DNA from: Chlamydomonas sphaeroides
Taxonomy: Eukaryota > Chlorophyta > Chlorophyceae > Chlamydomonadales > Chlamydomonadaceae
Direction of reading: 5' to 3'
DNA length: 64,000 nucleotides
Assembly (NCBI GenBank): GCA_001662425.1
Contig: BDDC01000040.1
Span: 6,777-70,776 of the forward strand
Below the pieces are notes generated by a model. It searched no databases and was not told where the DNA came from. It saw nothing but the letters and a program-made list of their open reading frames with translations. The translations under genes and the position numbers were made by a program. Positions within the stretch are counted from its first letter, which is position 1, and each line of letters starts with the position of its first letter. Below are positions 54,604 to 64,000 of the stretch, one piece after another.

Positions 54604-57600
54604 ATGGCCGGCGCAGCACCCGCTATTCTTTGTTGCCCCATCAGCAAAATGCGCGGCAAGAGGCGCAGCAGCAAGGCGGGGGAGGAGCCGTTCGCGGACG
54701 CGGCAGCTCCTCGGCAGCTCGCTGCTCGCGCTCGGAGCTTCAGCAGAGCCTTCGACCTGCTCTTCATTGCGCTGGAGGTGTCCGTCGTCAGCGGTGCCTA
54801 CATCGCAAAGGCGCTCTTCAGCCGCAGCTGCGTGCCTCTCGCCAGCTCCCTCCACGCGGCACTTCAGGAGCTGCCAGAACCCGTGTTGAGCAGCTACCCC
54901 TGCGGCGGCAGCTACGCAGCGAGGTTGCTGCACGTGCTGCTGCGAGGCGCTGCGATCACCCCCCGACTCCTGCTCGCGCTTCATGACTACGCGCAGCTCG
55001 CATATGTCACCGCGCTAATCATCACCGCGGCGCTCGCTCTGACCGCTCCTACGGTCTATGCGCGCTGGCGCCAGCTGCTGTTCTTCTCGCACGGCACGGT
55101 GGTCATCCTTGGCGGCGCCGCAGCCGCGGCCTGGGCGCCCGCCGCCGCTCTGCCGCTGGGGGCACCGCTGGTCCTCAGCAGTGCCCGCAAGTCGCTGCTT
55201 GCCATCTACACGCCCTGGCGCTGCGTGCTGCTGCAGCTGGTGAGAGGGGTGGGAAGGGGGAGGAGGGCCGGGTGAGGGACCGTGGGGAGGGACCAGCCGG
55301 TAAGTATAAGCGGCCAGCTAGCGGCGGAGCAGAGGTTATGCCTCGGAAGATGAATAGATTGTAATCCGACGGCCTTCTTGACCGTTTCTGTCGTTTCCTC
55401 GCTCGCAGGGCTCTTGCGCTGCGCAGCTGTGGGGCGGCCTGGCGGTGTGGGCCCTGGCCCTGCCCTCCGTCGCCCTCATCGACGCCCGCCTCTGCGTGCC
55501 CGTCACGCCGCTCAGCTTCCTCCTCCACGCCGGCTTCCTCCTCCTAGCCATGGTCGCATTGCCCTACCTGGCAGCCGCCGAGTGGGAGCGCCGCTGCCTG
55601 AGGCCGCAGTACGCCGCCGCCCTGCGCCGCGCTGCTGCCCTGCCGGCCCCAACGACCAAAGCCCTGACCCACACCATCGGTAGCAGCGCTCTGACCAGCC
55701 CCGCATACCCACCGATGTCCGTTGCCGACACCTGCGACAGCGGTGCCGTCAGCATTGCACGCAAGCCTGTGCTATCCTTGCGCTTGGGTCCCGGCGGCGA
55801 GGCCGACGAGGCCGCGGGCGTGCTCTACCGGCCGCGAAGCAACACCCGCGGCTCTGGCGCCGCCACTGCTCGCCACCGGACCATGACCATCAGTGCCAAG
55901 GTCCGGCTACCCGGCGAGGGCCCACGCGACGGCAATGCCAGCGGCCGGTCTAGCTTTAGGACCCTGGCGCCGGAGGTCCTGCGTTCTGCCGCCGCTGCCC
56001 TCACTGCGGCCAGGGTGGGCTCAGGTGCCGGTCAGGGCCGCCCCCTGCGGCTGCTGTCGGCGGTTGCGGTGCCCGGCTGCGTGCATCTGTTGCAGCACGT
56101 GAGGGTCAAGGGCGACAGCTGCGGACCCCCGGTGATGCACCGCTGCCTGGACCTGGGCGAGGGAGCAGCTGAGGGCGCTGTTGGAGCCTTCGACCAGCTG
56201 GCGGCCGAGCTGGCGCAGCAGCTGATGGGTGCGACGGAGGGCAGCAGCGCCGGCGGAAAGGGCCAAGACGCTGACCCTGCCGCGAGCCCTGACGGCACCA
56301 GCGGCGGCGCGTTCTGCTGGCCGCCGGCGGTGTGGTCGGATACCGACCCCAAGCAGCCGCCGGCGGCCGCTGCGTTGTCGTCCGTGGCTGTGCTGGTGCC
56401 GTGGCGTGTGCTGCGGTGCCGCACCGGGGTGCGCTGCGTGGTGGCTGGCCCCTCCGTGGGGCCCGAGGCACAGCAGCCGGCCCTGCTGGACGCCGTGTGC
56501 CGCCTGCCGCCGGGAGGCGAGGAGGAGCAGGATGGGGAGGACGAGGGCTTCAGGGCCATCAGGTGGGGCTGGTGGGCTGAAGGAGGGGCTACAGCTTCGG
56601 GCAGAAGCCTCGGCCGTCCGTCCCACTCTTCTTCATCGCCCCTTCCCGAGGCCCTCCTTGCCCCGCACATGCCCCTGCCGCCCTTGCTTCACCCCCAAGG
56701 CTGCGCCTGCCGGCCGCTGCTCTAGCCGCCCCCGGCGCGCTGACCCTCTACCTCCTGCCGCCCAGTGGTGGTGGCGAGGAGGCCGCGGAGGCTCTGGCGG
56801 CGCTGGCCGGGGCCTCCGGCCCCGCGCCGCGCGCTGCGGCCTCATCCTCCGCTCCACTGCTGGCGCTGCCACTGATCGTGGCCCCGGCCGCTGACGTGGC
56901 GGCGGAGGTGCGGCAGCTGCACGCCGGCGTGCTGGGGCGGGAGGCCGTGGCCGTGTTGGAGCAGCTGGCGCTGGCAGAGGCCGCCGAGGAGGAGGGCACG
57001 GAGGAGGGCAGCAGCCCCGCCGCCTCCATCGGCTCTGTCTGCCTCAGCCCTGGCGCTGCGGCAGCCCTCCGCACCAGCGGCCTGGCCGGCTTCATGTGCG
57101 ACTATGGCGACCTCTTGGCGCAGCGGCGGGCTGGCGGCGACACTGACCCGGAGGTGGCGGCTGACGTGCTGGCCTTCCTCGGGGAGCGCAGCCTGGCCGC
57201 ATGCCTGCGGGAGGCGGCGCGATGGCAGCGGCCAAAGGCAGATCAGCAGCAACAGCCCGAGGCAAGGACCGCCGCTGGCGCTGAGGCAGCCGGGCCCGAT
57301 AGCAAGCAGCAAGCGGAGGCGCTGCAGCTGTCCTGCAATGCTGCAAATGCCGGCAGCGGCGATGAGAGCGGTGGTGCTGGTAGCGGTAGCCCCTCCAGCA
57401 TGCCCCCCGCGGCCGCTGCGGCTGCGTCGCCGCCTACCCGCCGCCGCCGTGGCTCCCTGCCGCCATGGCTGCTGCTGCTGCACGCCTCCCTGTGGGGCTT
57501 CGCGGCTCCTGGCGCTGAGCGGACGTACCACCTCTTCAAGGGCGCCCACTGCCGCGCCCTGGACTTGACGACGACAGCGCTCGAGCTAGCCGTGCACGTC

Positions 57601-58523
57601 GCTGCCTTCCGGGCCACCGCCCGCGAGGCGCGAGCGGCCTGGGCGGTGCCCGCCGTTATGGGTCTAGGCGCGGGCTGGCTCAGCCTGGGCGCTCAGCTGG
57701 TCATTGCACAGGCGCTCCTCCTTGGAGTGCAACTGGGCCACCTGCCGGCCTTGCTGGGGCTGTCCAGGTTGGCCGCGCAGGGCTTAGCTGGGCGGCTGGG
57801 GCCTTTGCGACGGTCATGGTCATGGGCGCCCATCGCATATGCCGCCTGCTTGTCCCCCTGAACCTTGCTTGCCTGCGCCATCCTGCAGCCACCACCGCAA
57901 GGCCCGGCTGATCGTCAAGGCTGCGGCCGAGGCGGTCGCAACGCTTGCCGCTACCTGGCCGGCCGTGTGGGGCGGCCCGCTGCTGCCCATCCCCCGCAAC
58001 TGGGTCGAGGTTTCCAACGCCGGCAAAGCCAACTTCATCTACTTTAGCCTCATGAGGCCCGCCATACGGCAGGTGAGCTACATGCGGTGCAGCGGCTCAC
58101 CGTGGGCAAGTTAAGATCGCTTGCAGGGCAGGGCATGCGGTTCGGCACCCCAGATGAGCCCCACATCTCGCGGTCGGGATTCGTGTGTGCTTGCCCTCCT
58201 GCCCGGTATGGAAACCGCTATGAGCGGCCTCCGCAACCACGCCCTCGCCGCCCTGCCCTCCCGCACAGCTGTCGCTGCGCTGGCAGGCGCCGGTCGTGCT
58301 GCTGGAGCTGCTCCCCATGGCGCTGCTGCAGTACCACGTCAGCGGCTGCATGTGGCGCCCCGCCCTGGCCTTCGCGGCTGTCCACGCCTCAACGAGCCTG
58401 CTCATCGCAGGGGCCACGGACGCGGGCATCCGCCGTACCTTCCTGCGCCGCGGGCGGCAGCCGTCCAAGGCGGGGCTCGAGGGCGCTGGTAGGTCGCAGG
58501 GCAGCGGCAAGGAGGCGGCCTGA
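54604..58523 (+). CDS. Polytopic membrane protein family, copy D (unknown function)
   Basis: Five exons: 54604-55239, 55409-56562, 56700-57767, 57889-58072 and 58269-58523. All phases close, giving 1,098 residues (1,083 if the Met at 54649 is used). The layout matches copy C: three hydrophobic segments in exon 1, two at the start of exon 2, a soluble centre with PGCVHLL, then the C-terminal membrane part. Exon 3 is longer than in C because of an inserted Gln/Ala/Gly/Ser-rich loop (around DQQQQPEARTAAGAEAAG) before the WLLLLHASLWGF segment. Exon 2 is nearly identical to that of copy C, while exons 3-5 are more diverged. This uneven similarity suggests gene conversion over the 5' half. The function is unknown. 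Confidence 0.82.
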
Positions 58524-60750
58524 GCCGGTCCCTTGTAGTGTCGTGGCTGGGTGCACCAGCCAGACGCTGTGCCCTCCTCCCCGAACTGCGCCAGCACCCG
58601 AAGGTTTCTTATGCCTGGCAAGTGCCAGTTGTCATGTGTCTTTTTCTAGGTGGCGCCAGCGATGGCCTGGTCCATGCATGCTGAGTCTGGGGTTGTGAGT
58701 TGATGGTCTTGTGTTATTGATTTGCACGCAAGCGTGCCCCGGCCATGTCTGGGTGACGGAGCCAGGTGTCGCGCCCAGATAAGTGCCGGCACGTAGGGCG
58801 CTGGTTGAGAGGGTGATGGGCGCCTACGCACGCAACGCCTTCAACTGCATCCGACAAATGGGTGTGGGCGGCCGGCAGCCCTAGAGGAAGGACTGGGTGG
58901 CAGCACGAGTGGGCCAGCGTGCGGAAATGGCGCATTGGACCACTATCACTCACCTCGAGCCCTAAGCGGTGGCTTGGGGCGGAGGGGAGGGCTGATAGTA
59001 TCTCATGCCGCGCATAGGCGCGTGCGCCTGTGACAAGAGCATGCGAAATAGGTGTTGAGCATTGGGACGCCATGCGGAGTGGTGGGCGTTAGAATTACTA
59101 ATGTGTTGTGCGGTGCGGTTCCATGTATGTGGTGTGGTGTCGCGTGCTAGGTTCTGGACCGACCCTTTACTTCGTTCATTGCCGATTTTCCGTAACAACC
59201 ACTACCGGCAACGGAGGTTAGCGTCACAGCCGGCCTTGCGGCTGCGGGCCCCGCTCCCGCGCATGTAGGGGCTGCGGCCGGCCTGCTGTGGGCACGAGAA
59301 GCTTGGCCACGGATTCATATTAGCTTCATTCCTGGCGGCGCTGTGCGGCTGAGTCTGCGCCTGATGCCGGCAGCACAGTACCCACAGGCCCGCGGTGCTG
59401 CTACCGCCGTGTTGCTGCTGCTCATCAGGCAGGTGCCATAGCGCGCGCTCCCATGCATGCTTGAACTTTGAGGGGCTTGCCCGGAGTCGAAATGATGGGG
59501 TGCTAGGGTCGTTAGACCAGTTGATGTCCATGTGAACAACCCGCCAGAACCGCTGTAAGCTTCGTGCATGAGGCGATGCGGTGCGCGCGCTACGTTCGGC
59601 CTGGGGGCGCTCCATGAGGCCGCTCCGGGTGCATCATAGCTTGTCCAGCGCTTTGATCAGCCACTTGTACTGTAGAACCAGCGTGGAAGTCAGTAAAAGG
59701 TACCTGAGACAACCGCCGTTACTTGCAGCCCCTCAGTCAGCCGGTGATGCCGTGTCGTGCCACGCGAGTCCTCCTCACCCCGTTGGTGCAGGTCTACCTG
59801 GACCCCTGCGCATCATGGACTTGGCATGCCCGCTGGCCCCTGCTTGCTGCTCGCCGTGCCTAGCTGCGCTTCCACGTGCCCGATCACACCGCCCAATTAA
59901 CTGCAAGCAAGACCCTGCCGCCGTCACCGCAACCCAAGACCCGGCTATAAGTCTCCGGAGGTAGTCTCTGCCTCACAGCTCACACGCCTGTGCATGCCGG
60001 GATGCTGTGACAGTATGGCGCTGCGTAGTCGTGTACATTCACCATCAAGAGTTACACATCAAGCCACCTGCACTTCCGTACAGGAGTCATGCGCACGCCG
60101 CTGATCAGCGGCAAGCGGTGTCGTCCTATCCGTTACGTCTGCGCGTCCTCGACCCCACCAGGTTCCAAACAACAAGGCGCTCAGGCGGCGCACATGCCGG
60201 TACGCCCTCGCATGAAATGCATTGCCAAAACGAGCACAAGCATAACGGGCACGTCCTCCATCGGCATAGCAAACACGAACAGCAGCACGACACTGCTCAT
60301 ACAAGGTCAGGTTCAAGTCAAAACAGCACTCCGGCTCTGCCAGCTCCGACCGCACGTCCATGGGACTCCCGAGAGCCCATCACCGGGACACGCTCCGCGC
60401 TCTCATCGCTCTCGTGCTTGCCTGCCCACGTCCAATCAGGTTGGCTAGTTGCCCCACCGTCGTCGCACAGCGGCTGCGGCTCTCAGACTTGCGCTGCGGC
60501 TACCCGCTGCCCTTGCACCGCCAAGCCAACGGCCCCTGGGAATTTCAACTGGTACGGACGTCCCAAGCACCACGCAACAGCCAGTGCGTGAGCATCGAGG
60601 GAGCCGTTCGCCCTCGTGGCGCCAGCCACCCAGCCCGTCGACTGCCCCCAGCGCACGCCCCCCAATTCCTTCACAACCAACCACGAAGTACGCACACGCG
60701 CACAAAACACTCTTGCGGTCCGGCCCCATGGCCTCTGTCCGCCAGCTTCA
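58524..60750. other. Intergenic region between copy D and PRMT1 (convergent)
   Basis: The flanking genes point at each other, so this 2.2 kb should hold two 3' untranslated regions and spacer. No exon, RNA gene or repeat array is recognised. On the minus strand a TGTAA word at 60056-60052 is a candidate poly(A) signal for PRMT1, about 700 bases past its stop codon. Confidence 0.45.
60052..60056 (-). promoter_or_regulatory. Candidate TGTAA poly(A) signal of PRMT1
   Basis: TGTAA is the usual polyadenylation word of chlorophycean algae. This one lies on the minus strand about 700 bases downstream of the PRMT1 stop codon, a common 3' untranslated length in these algae. A five-base word occurs often by chance, so support is weak. 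Confidence 0.25.
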
Positions 60751-63737
60751 TTACCGCATGCGGTACTCCTGCTTGCCCTTGGCTGACCCGCGCTCGCCCT
60801 CGAACTCGTACTCGATCGCGATGTCCAGGTCGCGCGGGTTCTTGGCGTTGGGCTTGCAGTGCAGCGTGCCGGTAATGGTCTCGTCCTTGCACGCCGTCTG
60901 CAGGTCAAGGGCCGAGCGCCATCCAGGTGCCCAGCGTGTGTGGTGCCCAGCGTGATGTTGCAGCAAAAGGTGTGTGGTGCCCAGCGTGATGTTGCAGCAA
61001 AAGGTGTGAGGTGCCCAGCGTGATGTTGCAGCAAAAGGTGTGAGGTGCCCAGCGTGATGTTGCAGCGAAAGGTGTGAGGTGCTCAGCGTGGCGAATGCCC
61101 AGCCCGCCCAGCCGCCATGCAGTGTCAACGCACCAGCGTCTCCTCCAGGTAGAAGACCGTCTGCTTCCAGTGCGTGGCGCGGCAGCGGGGGGAGGTCGAG
61201 AAGCCCAGCGACTTGTGGCCGCGCGTGAAGGAGACGTCGAAGTAGCCCACCTGCCGGGGAAGGGACCAGTACAAGCCACCAGGCAGAACGGGGTGAGCAC
61301 GAGCGCGGAGGTTGGGGATGGCGGACACGACAGGGACGGCCCCGTCGCGTGGTTTGGCTGCCTCCAGCGCTAGCTGGCTGGTGCGACGCACCAGCGCGTG
61401 CACGTAGTCGTTGCGGTTGAGGTTGAGCGAGAAGGGCACGGTGAAGGTGGCGTCCTCCTTCTTCATGGTCGCAATGTCGACCGACACCACGGTCTGGGTG
61501 TTGGTGGCAATCTGCGGCGCGGCGGGCGCGGACAAGGCAAGTACGCGGTTGGCCAAGGGCAGGATGGCGAGCGCAGGCCGCGATGCCATCCTGCCGACCC
61601 ACATGAGCCCAGCGCCCAGGGCCCAGGCTGATTTCCAGCGAAGGCCCACCCGACCCACATCGCGAGCGCCCTTCAGCCCACGACCTCGGCATCGCCCGGC
61701 TTGCGCGCATGCAAGATGTCAACGCCCCACGCCCTAAGCCCCACGCCCCGACCCACATCCCACCGGGCCCGCACCTGGTCCTGCTCCACGATGTCCACCA
61801 GCGGCTCGGCAATGGCCAGGCGCTTGATGCAGCTCATGTTGAAGCCGTACACATTGTCCCAGAACTCAATCTTGTCGTGCTGCCGAGGCGGGAAGACAGC
61901 AGGACGTTGGTACTAGTGAGGCGCGGCAGCAGGAGGACCCGGGCGCGGGAGAGGGGGGCAAGGGGAGTTGGGCCGGGCTTGGGCTGCTGTGCGAGGTGCG
62001 TGGCCCTCAGGCAAGAGCGAGGCGGCGCCTCACCTTGTAGTCGCCGTCCTCGATGGCGCACAGGCTGAGGGTGGCCTTGTCGGGCATGATGATGCCGCCG
62101 GGCACCAGCCACTGGGGCATCAACGGGAGGAGGGGGCAGGCGCGCAGGCGGGCGCGTCAGGAGTGGCGCGAGCCGGCAGGGCTTGCCGGCGGGATGCGCT
62201 AGTGCAGTGCAGCGGGGCCCAGCTCCTGCGGCTTAGGCAGCCCGGCAGCGGCCCCGCGGGGTGTCCCGCGCCTCACCTTGTCGCGCGCGTAGATGACAGT
62301 GTCCTGTGGGGGGCATCACGGCGCGGCAGGGGGGCGGATCAAGGGGGGCGCATCGGGCACCCGGCGAGATGCCTTCCCGCCTGCTCAACCGCTGCTTGCA
62401 AGGGGCATGCTTGAAGCGCCCATGGCAGCGCAAGGCCCCGGGGTGGGCCATGCCCCAGGGATGTCCCCGTGGGTGCTCGCGCCTGCGACCTATGCCCCGC
62501 GCATGCATCCGGGCTCCCTCTCCTCGACAGCAAGCGCAGTGCCCTGGCTGGGCGCGCAGTCCGTGGCGTCGGAGCCCCGCGGGCTCCGCTACAAATTGGT
62601 CTCCCACGTGGCGCCGCGCCGGCCCTGCCGCCGCAGCCCATCCTCCAGCCGTGCTCTAACGAGCTGGTCCCACACAGCTGCTCGTGGCGCCTTTCCCCCA
62701 CGGCGAGGTAACCCAACCCCTCTTCTTGCGCCCGGCGCCCGCCGGCCTGCCCTCCTGCTGCCGCCACCTGCTCACCAGCATGCTCTCGTAGAACAGGAAG
62801 TAGCCCATCCACTCGCTCACGATGATGTCCACCTTTTCCACCGGCAGCACCACCTGGGGCGGGGGCCGTACAAGGGGTGGCGGAGGTGAGGAGCGGCGAG
62901 AAGCGGGGCGGGGCAGCCACCCCGGCCCAGCCACCAAAGACGGGCGACCGACGGACACAGCGGCGCTCCCGTCGCGCCCGCGCCGCGGGCTGCGCGCGTG
63001 CAACTAGTTCGCAGTTGCTCGGGCGGTCACATGCGGCGGGCGTCGGGCGGCAGGCCGGCGGCCTGTTGTCTCTCGGCCCCGCGGCGCGCACCTCCTCGAC
63101 CTTGCCCTTGATGATAGTCACGCGGTCCTCGTAGCCGTTGTCGCGGACAATCTGCTGCGCCTGCTCTGCAATGGTGCTGCACTCAATGCCGTACACGTGC
63201 TTGGCGCCTGCCTGCGGGATATGGGATACAGGTGGGCGCAGCGCGGGAAAGCCGGAGCAAGGGAGGGTCACGGATGGCACTGGATAGCTTTGTCGTGGTA
63301 CCTGGTACCTGCAGCACCTACCACCTTGCGGCTGCACGACGCAAGGTGGAGCTTGTTCAGCCCGCTGCCGGCTTGAACATAACGTATGTAAATTGGAAGA
63401 GGTAGAAGCCACACCTTGCGCGAATGGGAGACGCACCTTGGCGCTGAACAGCGACAGGATGCCGGTGCCGCAGCCGATGTCCAGCACGATCTTGTCCTTG
63501 AACAGGAAGGCGTTGTTCATGATGGCGTTCATGTACGTGCGCGTGCGCACGCTGCGGGTATGGACATGGAACATGCGGTGTGGGTGCGGGGGCGCGAGGT
63601 GGGTGTGGGGCGGCGGCGCGCGCGGTCCGGTCGCGGCGGCGTTGACCGTGGAAAGCGAGCCGCCGGCCCGGTTGAGCCCGACTCCCGTACGCGTGCTCGG
63701 AGCTCGCACCTATCCTTAAGCATCTCCTCATGGATGC
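60751..63737 (-). CDS. PRMT1: Protein arginine N-methyltransferase 1 (5' end outside window)
   Basis: Ten visible exons: 63737-63710, 63551-63437, 63211-63092, 62853-62776, 62303-62277, 62111-62034, 61879-61775, 61511-61392, 61250-61134 and 60897-60751. They splice in frame to 310 residues plus a split first codon. The enzyme transfers methyl groups from S-adenosylmethionine to arginine in RG-rich proteins such as histone H4 and RNA-binding proteins, giving asymmetric dimethylarginine. Visible motifs are motif I (VLDIGCGTGILSLFSAK), the acidic post-I residue (YGIECS), DIIVSEWMG with the double-E loop (SEWMGYFLFYESML), the THW loop (ATHWKQTVFYL) and a C-terminus ending EYRMR. The order and spacing follow animal and plant PRMT1, whose full length is about 350-370. 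About 50 residues at the N-terminus, including the YFxxY motif, should lie in exon(s) beyond 64000. The last intron contains a minisatellite. Confidence 0.93.
60942..61088. repeat. 34-bp minisatellite in the last intron of PRMT1
   Basis: Four full 34-base units start at 60942, 60976, 61010 and 61044, followed by a partial fifth from 61078. Each contains GCCCAGCGTGATGTTGCAGC. Units two to four differ by only one to three bases. The array fills most of the intron 61133-60898, which is the largest intron among the 3' exons of the gene. Confidence 0.93.
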
Positions 63738-64000
63738 CTGGCGTCAGCAGGTGGGGTGGGTATGGCAAGGGGCTGGCGTCAGCAAGGAGAGCCGGGGACC
63801 CCTTGCTACACGTCGGGCGACCGCGCCCAACGACACCCCGGCGGCGCCGTGATCCGGCGACGCCAGGCTGGCGGAGCTGCAATGTGAGGCATACACAAGC
63901 GATGCTAGACGCCTCCGCCAGGTTGCGAGGCGTGGGCCGCGTTCTCGGCGGCGTCAAACCGTGCATGCCGGCCGCCACTTCGCCACGGCCGCTACGTAAG
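63738..64000 (-). other. PRMT1 intron or upstream region at the right edge
   Basis: A CAG acceptor immediately precedes the exon starting at 63737, so this stretch is intron at least in part. The expected upstream exon encoding a YFDSY-like motif is not found before the window edge, so the gene continues past 64000. Confidence 0.6.

Noticed and set aside
60942..61088. CRISPR-like direct repeats
   Set aside because: The units are contiguous with no unique spacers, and the array lies in a eukaryotic intron. It is a minisatellite. The same applies to the array at 6076-6159.
61251..61391. Treating the in-frame segment after YVHAL as a PRMT1 exon
   Set aside because: PRMT1 proteins continue directly from YVHAL to a V-x-YF segment, and good donor and acceptor sites flank it, so it was called an intron.

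Overview
The window is nuclear DNA of a green alga, most likely a chlorophycean chlorophyte. It is very GC-rich. The genes are broken by many short GT-AG introns, and the coding regions carry long Ala/Gly/Pro/Ser-rich stretches. The recognisable genes are plant/algal: a NO VEIN homologue, a chloroplast-targeted bifunctional-nuclease-type protein and a PRMT1 methyltransferase. No bacterial or organellar gene organisation, rRNA, tRNA, CRISPR array or complete transposon was recognised. There are two assembly gaps, of 361 N and 10 N.

Layout, left to right. 977-5187 (-): copy A of a polytopic membrane protein family of unknown function. 6490-10345 (-): a ten-exon gene whose product joins a Tat-like lumenal targeting peptide, a von Hippel-Lindau (pVHL) beta-domain and a DUF151/bifunctional nuclease domain. 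11224-32905 (-): one very large gene of about 21.7 kb, the NO VEIN homologue, with an RG-rich N-terminus, a GHKL (sacsin/Hsp90-like) ATPase and a C-terminal DUF3883. 33581-39302 (+): divergent from NO VEIN, a 1,523-residue protein with one EF-hand and a disordered tail carrying at least 13 RPx[S/T]A motifs. 40188-40884 (+): a decayed relic of the membrane protein family. 41273-45488, 47698-51495 and 54604-58523 (+): three head-to-tail full-length copies (B, C, D) of that family. 60751-63737 (-): PRMT1, lacking its first exon(s), which lie past the right edge.

The membrane family is the main local feature. Four full copies and one relic share the same exon phases and about 10-11 hydrophobic segments, which flank a soluble centre. 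Copy A is inverted, distant and diverged. It carries one intron that B, C and D lack. C and D are almost identical even in an intron, which indicates recent duplication or gene conversion. The exon models were built by hand from splice signals, frame continuity and comparison between copies. All exon phases close for copies A, C and D, for the VHL gene, the EF-hand gene and PRMT1. Copy B closes if its 10-N gap stands for 5 bases (or 5 plus a multiple of 3). Not every exon of the NO VEIN gene was delimited.

The most novel item is the VHL beta-domain/bifunctional nuclease fusion with an apparent thylakoid-lumen signal. The lineage-specific membrane family is second.
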